DNA of 64,000 bases from Thalassospira sp. TSL5-1 (GCF_001907695.1 NZ_KV880637.1:1736001-1800000); one strand, 5' to 3'; numbered from the stretch's first letter, positions 8,440 to 18,334 are shown. Numbers and translations: made by a program. The notes: generated by a model from the sequence alone, not told the origin.

Positions 8440-8790
8440 TCATTCAACCCCTTCACGAGAGCGATAGGCAAATGGGCCAACACGCTCATACAACCAAGGA
8501 TACTGAGACAGCATCTTGTTTACCCGCACAATCCGAAAAGAAGTCATCGCAATGGCAAACAGGATGATCGTGTCAAAGATAAACCCTGATAGTGACAGCA
8601 ATTCACCGCCAAACAGGGCATATCCGAGGAAACGGGATGTGAACCCCAGCAGGATTGAATACGGCACAAGATGGCCTACCGGACGCCAGGTATTGGCCAC
8701 GGCCTGCCCGGTCATCACTGCGCAAAACCCCATCAGGATAATCGTAATCCCGATTGTGACACCAAGGCTGGTACCTGTAATTGCTTCCAT
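8440..8790 (-). CDS. Small integral membrane protein of the liv operon (DUF6867-like)
   Basis: 116 aa with three or so hydrophobic segments (about residues 8-28, 43-60 and 62-84), then a basic-aromatic C-terminal tail (VNKMLSQYPWLYERVGPFAY). I recall similar small proteins, classed as DUF6867, lying beside branched-chain amino-acid ABC transporter genes in alphaproteobacteria; the family name is from memory and unverified. It lies 11 bp after livF, which argues that it works with the transporter, for example in assembly, but no function can be read from the sequence. No catalytic motif is visible. Confidence 0.75.
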   Translation of the reverse strand: MEAITGTSLGVTIGITIILMGFCAVMTGQAVANTWRPVGHLVPYSILLGFTSRFLGYALFGGELLSLSGFIFDTIILFAIAMTSFRIVRVNKMLSQYPWLYERVGPFAYRSREGVE

Positions 8791-8801
8791 AACGCTTTCT
8801 C

Positions 8802-9518
8802 CTAGTGTCCACCTTCAAGATACGCAGCGCGCACTTCAGGATTTGCCAGCAATTCAGCGCCGCCACCCGACATGGTAATGTTACCATTAACCATGACGTA
8901 GCCGCGATGAGCGAGTTTCAACGCATGGAAGGCGTTTTGCTCAACCAGGAACACAGTCACCTTGTTTTCCTTGTTGATCTTTTTAATGGTGTCGAAAATC
9001 TGCTTGACCACCAGAGGCGCCAACCCAAGGGATGGTTCATCAAGCAATAACAGTCGTGGACGCCCCATCAGGGCACGGCCAATTGCCAGCATTTGCTGTT
9101 CACCACCCGACATTGTACCAGCACGCTGGCTAATGCGTTCCTTCAGGCGCGGGAATAGATCAAACACCATTTCCAGGTCTGAATCGAAATGCTTTGGGTC
9201 CTGGGTGCAGGCGCCCATCTGCAGATTCTCATAAACCGACATACGCGGAAAAATACGGCGCCCTTCCGGCGACTGCTGAATACCAAGCTGGCAAATCTCG
9301 TGTGTCGGCATCCGGCTGATGTCGGTGCCTTCAAACAAAATACGCCCCTTGGTCGCCTGCGGGCTTCCGCAACATGTCATCAGAAGGGTTGTCTTACCTG
9401 CGCCATTGGCACCAATAAGCGTAACAATTTCGCCTTCATTGACTTCCATATCAATGCCCCTGAGGGCTTCGATATTACCGTAGAAGGTATGCACACCTTC
9501 AATTTTCAACATGGTCAT
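8802..9518 (-). CDS. livF: Branched-chain amino-acid ABC transporter ATP-binding protein LivF
   Basis: 238 aa ABC ATPase. Walker A is GANGAGKTT near residue 35, the Q-loop region reads GIQQSPEGRRIFPRMSV, the signature is MSGGEQQMLAIGRAL, and Walker B is LLLLDEPSLGLAP. The motif VEGVHTFYGNIEAL-like N-terminus and the SPEGR motif are typical of LivF rather than LivG. The ATG at 9518 follows GGGAG; a second ATG two codons on is an alternative, and the longer reading would overlap livG heavily. It energises uptake together with LivG. Confidence 0.95.
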   Translation of the reverse strand: MTMLKIEGVHTFYGNIEALRGIDMEVNEGEIVTLIGANGAGKTTLLMTCCGSPQATKGRILFEGTDISRMPTHEICQLGIQQSPEGRRIFPRMSVYENLQMGACTQDPKHFDSDLEMVFDLFPRLKERISQRAGTMSGGEQQMLAIGRALMGRPRLLLLDEPSLGLAPLVVKQIFDTIKKINKENKVTVFLVEQNAFHALKLAHRGYVMVNGNITMSGGGAELLANPEVRAAYLEGGH

Positions 9519-9531
9519 ATCGATGTCTCCC

Positions 9532-10386
9532 TCACTGCGCCTTCGGATCAAGGTGAAGATCGCTGGCAACTTCCGGGGGAAGTTCGTCATCTTCTTCTTC
9601 ACCAAGATACGCACGGATCACCGCCGGGTCGTTCTTCACGGCGTCGGGGTTTCCGTCTGCAATTTTTTTGCCGTAATCAAGCACAATGACATGATCTGAA
9701 ATCTGCATGACCACGCTCATGTCGTGCTCAATCAGCAACAAACCAATCCCCTGCTCGTCACGGATGCTTTGCAATAGCAGGTTCAATTCCGCAGATTCAC
9801 GCGGGTTGAGGCCAGCTGCCGGTTCGTCAAGGCAAAGCAGTGATGGCTCGACACACATTGCACGGGCAATTTCAAGACGCCGTTGATTACCATAGGGAAG
9901 ATTACCGGCATTCCAGTCTGCAAATTCATACAAACCTGTTTTGTTCAGCCAGAACTTAGCCCTTTCCAACGCCTCCTTTTCCGCACTGGCATACCGCTTC
10001 AGGTTAAATAACCCGGCCAGAGAAAACAGGGATGCGTCCATTAGGCGATTATGCTGGGCGACAATAAGGTTTTCCAAAACAGTCATCCCGGTAAACAGGC
10101 GAATATTCTGGAACGTACGGGCAACACCATTGTTACGCGAAATTCTGAAGCCCTCGGCACGTTCCAAAAGGCGCGGTCCGTCCTTGGCATTCAATGTCAG
10201 GCGGCCTTCGGTCGGTACATAAAAGCCCGTAAGACAGTTGAAAACCGTGGTTTTACCAGCACCGTTCGGACCGATAATCGCGGTAATTTCACGCTTTCTG
10301 GCAGTAAAGGACAGATTATCAATCGCCACCAAACCGCCGAAACGCATAGTAAGATGTTCGACTTCAAGCAATTTGTTGTCGGTCAT
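9532..10386 (-). CDS. livG: Branched-chain amino-acid ABC transporter ATP-binding protein LivG
   Basis: 284 aa ABC ATPase. Walker A is GPNGAGKTT, and the typical LivG segment [20 protein letters not shown] follows. The signature motif is the unusual but family-typical [15 protein letters not shown], and Walker B is [15 protein letters not shown]. The C-terminal extension after [11 protein letters not shown] (about 20 residues, acidic) is a little longer than in E. coli. The start overlaps the livM stop by four bases (ATGA), implying coupled translation. It forms the ATPase pair with LivF. Confidence 0.95.
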   Translation of the reverse strand: MTDNKLLEVEHLTMRFGGLVAIDNLSFTARKREITAIIGPNGAGKTTVFNCLTGFYVPTEGRLTLNAKDGPRLLERAEGFRISRNNGVARTFQNIRLFTGMTVLENLIVAQHNRLMDASLFSLAGLFNLKRYASAEKEALERAKFWLNKTGLYEFADWNAGNLPYGNQRRLEIARAMCVEPSLLCLDEPAAGLNPRESAELNLLLQSIRDEQGIGLLLIEHDMSVVMQISDHVIVLDYGKKIADGNPDAVKNDPAVIRAYLGEEEDDELPPEVASDLHLDPKAQ

Positions 10387-11906
10387 GATTTTTCTCCGGC
10401 AACTTTTTCTTTCTTGCTCATATTCAGCAGGATCGTCGGGTCACGGAAAGACAGAAGACCGCGCGGACGCCACAACATGATGGCAACCATCCCTGCCCCG
10501 AAAATCAACATGCGATATTCGGCCAATTCACGGAACATTTCTGGGAAACCGATCATGACGATGGCGGCAAGTACCACCCCGATCTGGCTGCCCATACCAC
10601 CCATCACAACGATGGCCAGGATCACGGCAGATTCAAGGAAGGTAAAGCTTTCCGGGCTGATAAAGCCTTGACGGGTTGCAAAAAATGCTCCGGCAAAGCC
10701 GCCAAACATGGCACCAATAGCAAAAGCCGAAAGCTTGGTGTTGGTCGGATTAATGCCGAGCGAACGACAGGCGATTTCATCCTCGCGTAATGCTTCCCAG
10801 GCCCGGCCGATTGGCAATTTGCGTAGACGCATAGTGACAAAGTTCGTCACCAAAGCCAAAATCAGGATTAGGTAATACAGGAAGATCAGACGGTGCATCG
10901 ACGAATAGTCTATGCCGAACAAGTCGGAAAAAGCCGTCACACCTTCAGGCACCCGGCGCGAGAATTCTGCCAGACCAAAGAAGGAGGGGCGTTCGATCGA
11001 GGCAATGCCATCCGGACCACCGGTAAGATCATACCAGTTGATCAGGACAACACGGATAATTTCACCAAAGCCCAGCGTCACGATGGCAAGATAGTCCCCC
11101 CGCAAGCGCAGAACCGGAAAACCCAGGATAATGCCAAAGCTGGCCGAGAAAAGACCCGCCATTGGCAGGCACAGCCAGAAGCTCAGACCAAAATGTTGGG
11201 ACAACAGGGCATAAGAATAGGCACCAACGGCGTAGAAGGCCACATAACCAAGGTCCAGAAGACCCGCCAGCCCCACCACAATATTCAGGCCCCACCCAAG
11301 CATGATGTAAATCATCACCAGGGTTGCAAGGTCAATGGCGGAACGGTTTTCCCCAAAAAGCAGCGGGAAGATGAAGAAGAAAAGAATACCGACAAAACCG
11401 ATCTTCTTGGTATTTGTCCGATAAGCCACCTGCAAACGTGCAGACAGGCTTTGGGCTTTTTCTTCCTCGGTCACGACCCGTTTGGTCGAAGCCGAAAAAT
11501 AAGCAATGGCAAAGACCACAGCAATCATCGACAGAAAGACAATTACACTGGTTACACTTTGAAATGCCATATCAAAAGTAACGGGTGCAGCCCAACGATC
11601 ATCCATGTCGCGAAACCGGACGAACATTTCAAACACCATCACCGCCGAAATCACAATCAAAGCCGACTGTAAAAGACGGGACATGCGTTCCCGACGGACG
11701 ATCAACCCGAGACGCCCGACAAGCGTTGACGCGATGGCAAGAATAACCAGATCCCAGCGAAGAGCCAGTTCAAGCCCTGTCGGACGATCAACCGTTTCCA
11801 CCCCGAGGATCATGATCGACATCATGAAAGCAATAACAGCAAAGAACGCGAGTTCCTTGGCGATATCAGCTGGCGTAATACGCGAAGATGTAAGCAAAGA
11901 CGACAT
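10383..11906 (-). CDS. livM: Branched-chain amino-acid ABC transporter permease LivM
   Basis: 507 aa inner-membrane permease. The conserved core starts near residue 185 ([20 protein letters not shown]), continues with [16 protein letters not shown] and a [20 protein letters not shown] motif near residue 270, and ends with [20 protein letters not shown] and a final [12 protein letters not shown] [11 protein letters not shown] segment. Compared with a classical LivM of about 320-430 aa, the N-terminal part of roughly 170 residues with extra membrane segments is long; such extended forms are common in alphaproteobacteria. The start shares one base with the livH stop (TGATG). Confidence 0.94.
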   Translation of the reverse strand: MSSLLTSSRITPADIAKELAFFAVIAFMMSIMILGVETVDRPTGLELALRWDLVILAIASTLVGRLGLIVRRERMSRLLQSALIVISAVMVFEMFVRFRDMDDRWAAPVTFDMAFQSVTSVIVFLSMIAVVFAIAYFSASTKRVVTEEEKAQSLSARLQVAYRTNTKKIGFVGILFFFIFPLLFGENRSAIDLATLVMIYIMLGWGLNIVVGLAGLLDLGYVAFYAVGAYSYALLSQHFGLSFWLCLPMAGLFSASFGIILGFPVLRLRGDYLAIVTLGFGEIIRVVLINWYDLTGGPDGIASIERPSFFGLAEFSRRVPEGVTAFSDLFGIDYSSMHRLIFLYYLILILALVTNFVTMRLRKLPIGRAWEALREDEIACRSLGINPTNTKLSAFAIGAMFGGFAGAFFATRQGFISPESFTFLESAVILAIVVMGGMGSQIGVVLAAIVMIGFPEMFRELAEYRMLIFGAGMVAIMLWRPRGLLSFRDPTILLNMSKKEKVAGEKS

Positions 11907-12829
11907 CAGACTTTCTCCACCTCCGGCTTGCCCAGAAGACCCCAGGGACGGAAGATCAACACCAGAACCAGAATGCCAAACGTTGCGACATCCTTGTATT
12001 CAATGGTGAGATAACCCGACCAGAAAGATTCGATCAGGCCAATTAGCAACCCGCCGAGCATTGCGCCCGGAAGCGATCCGATACCGCCAAGAACGGCAGC
12101 AGTGAACGCTTTCACACCAGCAAGGAAGCCAATATAGAAATCGATCACACCATAATACAACGTCACCATCATCCCGGCGACCGACGCCAGGGCCGCGCCC
12201 ATGACAAAGGTGGTTGAAATGGTACGGTCCACATTGATGCCAAGCAGCCCAGCCATCGTACGATCCTGTTCGCAGGCACGCTGCGCACGTCCAAGCGATG
12301 TTTTGGCAATCAGGGTCGAAAAGACAACCATCAGAACAAAGGTCAGCACGATGATAATGATCTGCATGTAACTCAGCTGAACATTAAAGTTCGGGCTTTC
12401 CATCAGTGTGATCCCGCCCTTGATAAAGGGCTGCATTGCCTTGACACGCGCACCCTGCGCAATCTGGACAAAGTTCTGAAGGAAGATCGACATCCCAATG
12501 GCAGAAATAAGGGCTGCCAATCGGAATGATCCACGCAATGGCCGATATGCAATGCGTTCAACGCCCCAGCCATAAACCGAGGTCATTACCATTGATACGA
12601 CCAGCATCAAAAGAAGTGTTAACGGCAGAATGCCGCTAATTCCTGCCGCCTGACAGATCAGGAACGTAATCAGGGAATGAAAAGCGCCCAGCATGTAGAT
12701 TTCGCCGTGCGCAAAGTTGATCATACCGATGATGCCATAGACCATCGTGTAACCGATCGCGATGAGGCCATAAATGGCGCCAAGCGTCAGACCATTGATC
12801 AATTGTTGTAAAAAATAAGCCCAATCCAT
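11906..12829 (-). CDS. livH: Branched-chain amino-acid ABC transporter permease LivH
   Basis: 307 aa polytopic permease, first gene of the liv unit. Diagnostic LivH features: [20 protein letters not shown] at residues 8-27, [35 protein letters not shown] near residue 187, and [22 protein letters not shown] near residue 245. AAGGTTGAG lies just before the ATG. LivH and LivM form the membrane channel of the transporter. Confidence 0.95.
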   Translation of the reverse strand: MDWAYFLQQLINGLTLGAIYGLIAIGYTMVYGIIGMINFAHGEIYMLGAFHSLITFLICQAAGISGILPLTLLLMLVVSMVMTSVYGWGVERIAYRPLRGSFRLAALISAIGMSIFLQNFVQIAQGARVKAMQPFIKGGITLMESPNFNVQLSYMQIIIIVLTFVLMVVFSTLIAKTSLGRAQRACEQDRTMAGLLGINVDRTISTTFVMGAALASVAGMMVTLYYGVIDFYIGFLAGVKAFTAAVLGGIGSLPGAMLGGLLIGLIESFWSGYLTIEYKDVATFGILVLVLIFRPWGLLGKPEVEKV

Positions 12830-13185
12830 TGCTCAACCTTAGATTTGGCACAGACAAACGCCGTCCTCGACAGCAAGGCCGAAGGCAAAGAACAAGGATA
12901 TACAAATGTTTTTGGGTAAGAACCCATCTCCCCATTGCCCCCTCGCAAACCTCCGAAGCCTCCGTCTTTTTGTTATCGGGGTATCCCCGCTTTTAAGTTT
13001 CCGGACGCGACCATTCTTTTGTGGTTCTATGTCCGAAAACGCGATTTACGATTGAAACCTTAGACACATGTGGTCAATGGCTGCAAGCGTGTTTGGAAAA
13101 TTGGTTGAATCTCTGGTTTTCCCTCTCCCGGATAGAATTTTTTACCATAAAGGAGAAATAACCAACGCTTCCAATATTGTATATT
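12830..13185. other. Intergenic region upstream of livH
   Basis: A 356-bp stretch without a supported gene between livH and a 63-aa reading frame on the same strand. It should hold the liv promoter. A small inverted repeat TGGGT-AAGA-ACCCA lies at 12913-12926 and CGGGGTATCCCCG near 12977. No convincing promoter pair or structured RNA was recognised. Confidence 0.5.
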
Positions 13186-13377
13186 TTATTCCTTATTCAA
13201 AATGTATTCAAGTTTTTGTACTGCAACGCGCTTCAGTTGTTCAGGATTGCGCGATACCGGGCCTGCAACCGTAACCTCTTTTCCTGTTACGGAATCAATC
13301 GCCGTGCAGCGAAGATATTGCCCTACCTGCTTGAATTCTATATAAATTTCGCGATTTTTTGATGAAGCTGGTGCCAT
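13186..13377 (-). CDS. Small conserved protein (DUF6898-like), function unknown
   Basis: 63 aa. The composition is protein-like: REIYIEFKQVGQYLRCTAID, then TGKEVTVAGP and a helical C-terminus EQLKRVAVQKLEYILNK. I recall small proteins with the same pattern (hydrophobic strand, VGxYxxCxAID, TGxEVxVxGP, KLxYxL), labelled DUF6898, in Rhodospirillales; this is memory, unverified. It predicts a compact beta-beta-beta-alpha fold. No strong ribosome-binding site is seen before the ATG at 13377. It lies after the mmsB terminator and is probably a separate unit. Confidence 0.65.
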   Translation of the reverse strand: MAPASSKNREIYIEFKQVGQYLRCTAIDSVTGKEVTVAGPVSRNPEQLKRVAVQKLEYILNKE

Positions 13378-13475
13378 GACTGAATGTGGAACCCTTGTTT
13401 ATTCCCGTCATCAGGAATCCGTAAAAGTTGGTATAACAGCAAGAATACTACCAAACCTGCCGAATCTGGACATAG

Positions 13476-13504
13476 AAAATGCGAAGGACCGAAATCCTTC
13501 GCAT
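13476..13504 (-). terminator. Terminator after the valine-degradation operon
   Basis: Perfect 10-bp stem ATGCGAAGGA/TCCTTCGCAT (13479-13488 and 13495-13504) with a 6-nt loop. On the minus strand it is followed only by TTTC, so it is a strong hairpin with a weak T-tract, 54 bp after the mmsB stop. Confidence 0.7.
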
Positions 13505-13557
13505 GGCATAATAGTCGATTATGCTGTCAAAGGCCAAAACTGCCTTAATAAGTTGCG

Positions 13558-14445
13558 TTATTCGCCATCCAGCATTTTGACAATTGCCGAAAAATCCCGG
13601 CCACCGTTTCCGCCAGCACTGTACATTGCATACAGGCTTTCGGCGAGTGCCCCCATCGGGGTCGTCGCATTTGCCGATGCCGATGCCTGCTGTGCCAGTT
13701 TAAGGTCCTTAAGCATCATATCAACGGCAAAGCCTGCCTGATAATCCCGATTGGCCGGTGACGTCGGCACGGGCCCTGGAACCGGGCAATAACTGGTCAG
13801 CGACCAGCACTGACCTGACGCCTTGGAAGAAATATCAAACAATTTCTGCGCATCAACACCAAGCCGTTTTGCCAGCATAAATGCCTCGGACACAGCAATC
13901 ATGCTGACACCGAGGATCATATTGTTGCAAATTTTGGCCGCCTGCCCAGCCCCGCTGTCACCCGCATGAATGATATTACTGCCCATCGCCTGCAAGATGG
14001 GCTCTGCCGTGGCAAATGCCTCTGCCTCGCCGCCCACCATAAAGGTAAGGGTACCGGCAGTTGCCCCCCCAACACCGCCAGATATGGGAGCATCAACAGC
14101 ACGCATCCCTTTTTGTTTGGCAAGTTCTGCGGCCTTACGCGCGGCATCCACCTCGATGGTGGAGCTGTCAATCATCAGCGTACCGGGTGCTGCATTGGCA
14201 AGCAGCCCTTCCGCACCGTCATAAACACCCAGCACATGCTTGCCTGCCGGAAGGACTGTGACGATGGCATCAACGTTTCCCGCAACATCTGCCAGTGATG
14301 CGCTTGCAGTTGCACCAATATCCACCGCCGCCTTCACCGCCTCGGTCGAGAGATCAAAAACCTTAACTTCATGGCCGGCACGAACAAGGTTGGCAGCCAT
14401 CGGACCGCCCATATTGCCCAAACCGACAAAACCAATCTTTGCCAT
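13558..14445 (-). CDS. mmsB: 3-hydroxyisobutyrate dehydrogenase
   Basis: 295 aa NAD-dependent beta-hydroxyacid dehydrogenase that oxidises 3-hydroxyisobutyrate to methylmalonate semialdehyde in valine breakdown. The Rossmann motif GFVGLGNMGGPMAANL is at the N-terminus, the substrate-binding DAPISGGVGGATAGTL near residue 118, and the catalytic lysine motif GAGQAAKICNNMILG near residue 165. The C-terminal part ALAESLYAMYSAGG and GRDFSAIVKML is typical of MmsB. It is the last gene of an operon with an acyl-CoA dehydrogenase and HIBYL-CoA hydrolase, which supports the substrate assignment over other beta-hydroxyacids. Confidence 0.93.
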   Translation of the reverse strand: MAKIGFVGLGNMGGPMAANLVRAGHEVKVFDLSTEAVKAAVDIGATASASLADVAGNVDAIVTVLPAGKHVLGVYDGAEGLLANAAPGTLMIDSSTIEVDAARKAAELAKQKGMRAVDAPISGGVGGATAGTLTFMVGGEAEAFATAEPILQAMGSNIIHAGDSGAGQAAKICNNMILGVSMIAVSEAFMLAKRLGVDAQKLFDISSKASGQCWSLTSYCPVPGPVPTSPANRDYQAGFAVDMMLKDLKLAQQASASANATTPMGALAESLYAMYSAGGNGGRDFSAIVKMLDGE

Positions 14446-14539
14446 TTTTACGTCTCCTCTGATGGTCCGGTTGATACCGGTTTATTTGTTCATCATGTGC
14501 CAGCGTAAATACACGCGGCATAAACCGTCTTATAAAGGC

Positions 14540-15619
14540 TTATATCGCCAGTTCTTTTGTCACGGGCAAAGGTGCGAAAAACGCATCCACATCACGCGGA
14601 TCAACCTGGCCGACATCTCCCTGCGCCCAACGCGGGGCATGATCCTTGTCAACGATAACAGCACGGACTCCTTCAAACAGATCAGGTTTTTCAACCATAC
14701 GCTGGCTTAAGCGAAATTCCATTTTCAGGTCTTCCGCCAGATCAAGCTTTGCCCCTTCACGTATCTGTTTAAAAGTAACCGCCAAGGCCATAGGTGACTT
14801 AGATATTAGCATTTTCAGCACTTTAACTGAAAATTCTGATCCATTTCCTTCAAGGTTACGAAAAACATCGATCAGGGTTTCAGCAGAAAAGACAGCATCA
14901 ATCTCCGCCCGAACATTTTCCAGATCAGCCTTGCCATGCTCATGGGAATAGTTTGCCAGTATCTTGTCTACCCGCTGACACACAATTTCATAACCAGTGC
15001 CATCGGCATGAAAATCAGCCGTTGCCAGCGCATTCTTGATTTCCGGAATATCCGCACTTAGCGCCCCATGCGTTGCTATGCCCGTATAAAGGCAATCCGC
15101 CGCTGCCAAACGCGCACCAGTCAGGCCAAGATATATGCCGGTTTCACCCGGGCAGCGCGGCAGGAAATATCCCCCGCCCACATCGGGGAAAAAACCAATT
15201 CCGGTTTCTGGCATGGCAAACATGGTTTTTTCTGTCACAACCCGATAGCGACCATGAACCGATACCCCAACACCACCACCCATTGTGATGCCATCCAGCA
15301 AGGCAATACAGGGCTTGGGATACACCGACATATAGTGATTTAGCTGGTATTCGCGGCGGTAAAAGGCATCCAGCAATTCCGGCTTGTTCTGCATACGGGC
15401 ATCATAAAGCCCGCGAATATCCCCGCCCGCACAAAATGCCTTTTCCCCTGTCCCTTCTATGGTCAGCACCGCAATGGCATCGTCGTGTTCCCATAGGCGC
15501 ATTTGATGGTGAATGGCATCCACCATCGGCAGGGTCAGCGCATTCAGGGCTTTGGGCCGATTCAAGTGAATTTCACCCACCGCGCCATTGATGACAAATT
15601 CGACACCAACATCGTTCAT
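14540..15619 (-). CDS. 3-hydroxyisobutyryl-CoA hydrolase (enoyl-CoA hydratase family)
   Basis: 359 aa crotonase-fold enzyme that hydrolyses 3-hydroxyisobutyryl-CoA in valine degradation. Family features are GEIHLNRPKALNAL, the oxyanion segment AFCAGGDIRGLYDA near residue 59, GGGVGVSVHGRYRV, and the HIBCH-type catalytic stretch MPETGIGFFPDVGGGY with the Glu and Asp pair. Length and the C-terminal helical region exceed those of simple enoyl-CoA hydratases and fit HIBCH. The ATG at 15619 was chosen because AGGAG precedes it by eight bases; an in-frame ATG 11 codons upstream has none. The products of the flanking genes match steps before and after. Confidence 0.92.
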   Translation of the reverse strand: MNDVGVEFVINGAVGEIHLNRPKALNALTLPMVDAIHHQMRLWEHDDAIAVLTIEGTGEKAFCAGGDIRGLYDARMQNKPELLDAFYRREYQLNHYMSVYPKPCIALLDGITMGGGVGVSVHGRYRVVTEKTMFAMPETGIGFFPDVGGGYFLPRCPGETGIYLGLTGARLAAADCLYTGIATHGALSADIPEIKNALATADFHADGTGYEIVCQRVDKILANYSHEHGKADLENVRAEIDAVFSAETLIDVFRNLEGNGSEFSVKVLKMLISKSPMALAVTFKQIREGAKLDLAEDLKMEFRLSQRMVEKPDLFEGVRAVIVDKDHAPRWAQGDVGQVDPRDVDAFFAPLPVTKELAI

Positions 15620-15655
15620 ATCTCGGGCTCCTGGTCGTTTAAGGGCAGGCATTGA

Positions 15656-16795
15656 TCAATCACGCAAAGCCGCACGCGCGATGATAACCCGCATTATTTC
15701 ATTTGTGCCTTCAAGGATTTGGTGCACACGCAGATCACGCAGCAGCCTTTCGACGGGATATTCGCGAATATAACCATAGCCACCATGCAGCTGCAGGGCA
15801 TCATTACAAACTGCAAATGCACTGTCAGTCGCATAGCGCTTGGCCATCGCGCAGAACTGTGTGGCATCATGGGCCTGCGCGTCAAGCTTGCAGGCAGCCT
15901 TGTGTAGCAACAAACGAGCGGCCTCCAGTTCTGTTACCATATCGGCATATTTGAATTGCAGGGCCTGGAACGTTTCCAGCGGTTTGCCAAATTGCTTGCG
16001 AACCCGCATGTGTTCGCGCGCATGTTCCATTGCGGCACGGGCCCCACCAATCGAACAGGCGGCTATATTCAATCTTCCTCCATCAAGGCCCTTCATGGCG
16101 AATTTGAACCCATCGCCCTCGGCGCCCAAAAGGTTTTCCGCCGGTATTTTGCAGTCACTGAAAATAACCGCCGAGGTTGGTTGACTATGCCAACCCATCT
16201 TTTCTTCCAATTTGCCAAATGACAGCCCTGGCGCATCCTTGGGAACAATGAATGCTGAAATCCCGGAGGGGCTGTCATCTCCCGTACGCGCCATAACAAT
16301 ATAAATGTCACTGCGCGACCCGCCAGAGATAAAGGCCTTTTCCCCATTCAAAACATACTGATCTCCATCCCGCACTGCCCGCGTCCGAAGTGAACCCGCA
16401 TCCGAACCAGCACCTGGTTCCGTCAAACAATAACTGGCAAAATGTGCCATACTGGTTAGCTTGGGCAGGAAGGCCTGGCGCTGCTGTTCATTACCGAATC
16501 TGTCTATCATCCAGCACGCCATATTATGGATTGAGAGATACGCCGCCGTAGACGGGCATGCTGTTGCCAGTTCCTCGAATATGATTGCGGCATCAAGGCG
16601 CCCTAGCCCGGCACCACCCACATCATCGCGGGTATATATCGCGGCAAAGCCCATTTCGGCGGCTGCGCGCAGGGTCTCTTCGGGAAAAATATGTTCGGCA
16701 TCCCATTGTGCAGCACGCGGGGCCATCTCGCCCGCCGCAAAATCGCGGGCAGCCTGTTGAAATGCCTGTTGGTCTTCTGAAAGGGCGAATTCCAT
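15656..16795 (-). CDS. Acyl-CoA dehydrogenase, probably isobutyryl-CoA dehydrogenase
   Basis: 379 aa flavoprotein. Features are the N-terminal helical domain (MEFALSEDQQAFQQAARDFA), the FAD/substrate loop YCLTEPGAGSDAGSL near residue 127, GEKAFISGG, and the C-terminal QLHGGYGYIREYPVERLLRD followed by the catalytic Glu in ILEGTNEIMR. It takes isobutyryl-CoA to methacrylyl-CoA by inference from the operon, where HIBYL-CoA hydrolase and MmsB follow. GAGGA lies before the ATG. A LiuR-like operator lies 32-49 bp upstream. Related short branched-chain substrates cannot be excluded. Confidence 0.92.
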   Translation of the reverse strand: MEFALSEDQQAFQQAARDFAAGEMAPRAAQWDAEHIFPEETLRAAAEMGFAAIYTRDDVGGAGLGRLDAAIIFEELATACPSTAAYLSIHNMACWMIDRFGNEQQRQAFLPKLTSMAHFASYCLTEPGAGSDAGSLRTRAVRDGDQYVLNGEKAFISGGSRSDIYIVMARTGDDSPSGISAFIVPKDAPGLSFGKLEEKMGWHSQPTSAVIFSDCKIPAENLLGAEGDGFKFAMKGLDGGRLNIAACSIGGARAAMEHAREHMRVRKQFGKPLETFQALQFKYADMVTELEAARLLLHKAACKLDAQAHDATQFCAMAKRYATDSAFAVCNDALQLHGGYGYIREYPVERLLRDLRVHQILEGTNEIMRVIIARAALRD

Positions 16796-16826
16796 TGGAT
16801 TTTCCTCGTCCGGGCGTGTTGTTTCC

Positions 16827-16844
16827 TTTTACGTAAACGTGAAT
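16827..16844. promoter_or_regulatory. Candidate LiuR-type operator upstream of the valine-degradation operon
   Basis: TTTTACGTAAACGTGAAT contains ACGT-AA-ACGT, a near-palindrome that resembles the MerR-family LiuR sites described for branched-chain amino-acid catabolism genes in proteobacteria. The consensus is recalled, not checked. Its position 32-49 bp before the acyl-CoA dehydrogenase start suits a regulatory site. Confidence 0.5.
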
Positions 16845-17010
16845 AATGCCAGATGTCAATTAATTCGGCATAACTATACCAAAATACGACATTATACAGA
16901 TCAGGGAAAACCATTACCTGTGCCACGGGGCATGTCGCACGTCTTGCCCGTATGGAATTATTATGTCTTACTGCGCCTCAACGTGGAAAAACAGCAACAG
17001 GGAAATGGAA

Positions 17011-18300
17011 ATGACCGACAGTAAAAACCCGGAAACAATAGTCCTGCACGCAGGTTATCGTGCCGATCCGACCACCGGCTCGGTTGCCGTGCCAATTTAT
17101 CAGACAACCAGCTATCAGTTCCGCGATACGCAGCACGCCGCAGACCTGTTTGCCCTGAAAGAACTGGGCAACATTTACACCCGCCTGATGAACCCGACCA
17201 ATGATGTCCTGGAACAGCGCATAACAGCCCTTGAAGGTGGCGCCGCCGCCGTTGCAGTGGCATCGGGCCAGTCGGCCTCGACCTTTGCGATTCTGAACAT
17301 TGCCCAGGCAGGCGACAATATTGTCAGCTCAACCGACCTTTATGGCGGAACCTGGAACCTGTTTGCCAATACCTTCAAGCAGATGGGCATTGAAGTCCGT
17401 TTTGCCGATCCGTCAGACCCGGAAAACTTCCGCAAACTGGCCGATGACAAAACCCGCGCCTTCTATGCCGAAACCCTGCCCAACCCGAAACTGCATGTTT
17501 TTCCGCTGCGCGAAGTGGCCAACATTGGCGATGAACTTGGCATTCCGCTGGTGGTTGACAATACTGCCGCCCCGGTGCTGTGCCGCCCGATTGAACATGG
17601 GGCTGCTATTGTCATGTATTCGACAACCAAATTTATTGCCGGTCATGGTACGTCGGTGGGGGGTATCGTTGTTGATTCCGGCCGTTTCGACTGGGAAAAA
17701 CACGCAAAACGCTTCCCGCTTCTGAACCAGCCAGACCCCAGCTATCATGGGGCTGTCTGGACCGAAGCCGTTAAACCGATTGGCCCGGTGGCCTATGCCA
17801 TTAAACTGCGCTGCACCCTGTTGCGGGACGTGGGCGCCGCGGCCTCGCCGCTAAGTTCCTTCCAAATCATTCAGGGTATGGAAACCCTACCCCTGCGGAT
17901 GGAACGCCATTGCGAAAACGCCAACAAGGTTGCCGTATTCCTGAAAGACCACCCGAAGGTCGCCAAGGTTATTCATCCCAGCTTGCAGGAAGGAGAAACC
18001 CGCCGTCGCGCGGATGCCTATCTGAACGGCGGTTTTGGTTCGCTAATGGGGTTTGAGCTTAAGGAAGGTCGCACGGCGGGCGAGAAATTCATCAATAGCC
18101 TGAAGCTGTTTTATCATGTCGCCAATATTGGCGATACGCGTTCTCTTGCCATTCATCCGGCAACGACAACCCATTCCCAGCTTTCAGAATCGGAACTGGC
18201 CGCATCGGGTGTCAGTGAAAGCTATGTCCGCCTGTCGATCGGGATCGAACATATCGACGATATTCTGGCAGACCTTAAACAGGCACTTGATGCCAGTTAA
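17011..18300 (+). CDS. metY: O-acetylhomoserine sulfhydrylase (O-acetylhomoserine aminocarboxypropyltransferase)
   Basis: 429 aa Cys/Met-metabolism PLP enzyme that makes homocysteine from O-acetylhomoserine and sulfide. Visible: ETIVLHAGYRADPTTGSVAV at the N-terminus, PIYQTTSYQFRDTQHAADLF, YTRLMNPTNDVLEQRI, GGAAAVAVASGQSA, and the PLP-lysine motif MYSTTKFIAGHGTSVGG near residue 205. LHAGYRxDPTTG and NPTNDVLEQR are typical of MetY rather than MetB/MetC. ATG 17011 has AGGGA eight bases upstream; an ATG two codons earlier is too close to it. A terminator follows. No SAM-II riboswitch was recognised in the leader. Confidence 0.94.
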   Translation: MTDSKNPETIVLHAGYRADPTTGSVAVPIYQTTSYQFRDTQHAADLFALKELGNIYTRLMNPTNDVLEQRITALEGGAAAVAVASGQSASTFAILNIAQAGDNIVSSTDLYGGTWNLFANTFKQMGIEVRFADPSDPENFRKLADDKTRAFYAETLPNPKLHVFPLREVANIGDELGIPLVVDNTAAPVLCRPIEHGAAIVMYSTTKFIAGHGTSVGGIVVDSGRFDWEKHAKRFPLLNQPDPSYHGAVWTEAVKPIGPVAYAIKLRCTLLRDVGAAASPLSSFQIIQGMETLPLRMERHCENANKVAVFLKDHPKVAKVIHPSLQEGETRRRADAYLNGGFGSLMGFELKEGRTAGEKFINSLKLFYHVANIGDTRSLAIHPATTTHSQLSESELAASGVSESYVRLSIGIEHIDDILADLKQALDAS

Positions 18301-18334
18301 GATTCAGACATTCTGATAATCGTCCGCGTCAAAC

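Noticed and set aside
12636-12935. 99-codon minus-strand frame with LYILVLCL near its start, reminiscent of a branched-chain leader peptide
   Set aside because: The frame runs on into livH out of phase with no early stop, and the livH start has a good ribosome-binding site of its own.
16796-17010. SAM-II riboswitch before metY
   Set aside because: Alphaproteobacterial methionine genes often carry it, but I could not find its conserved core in this leader.
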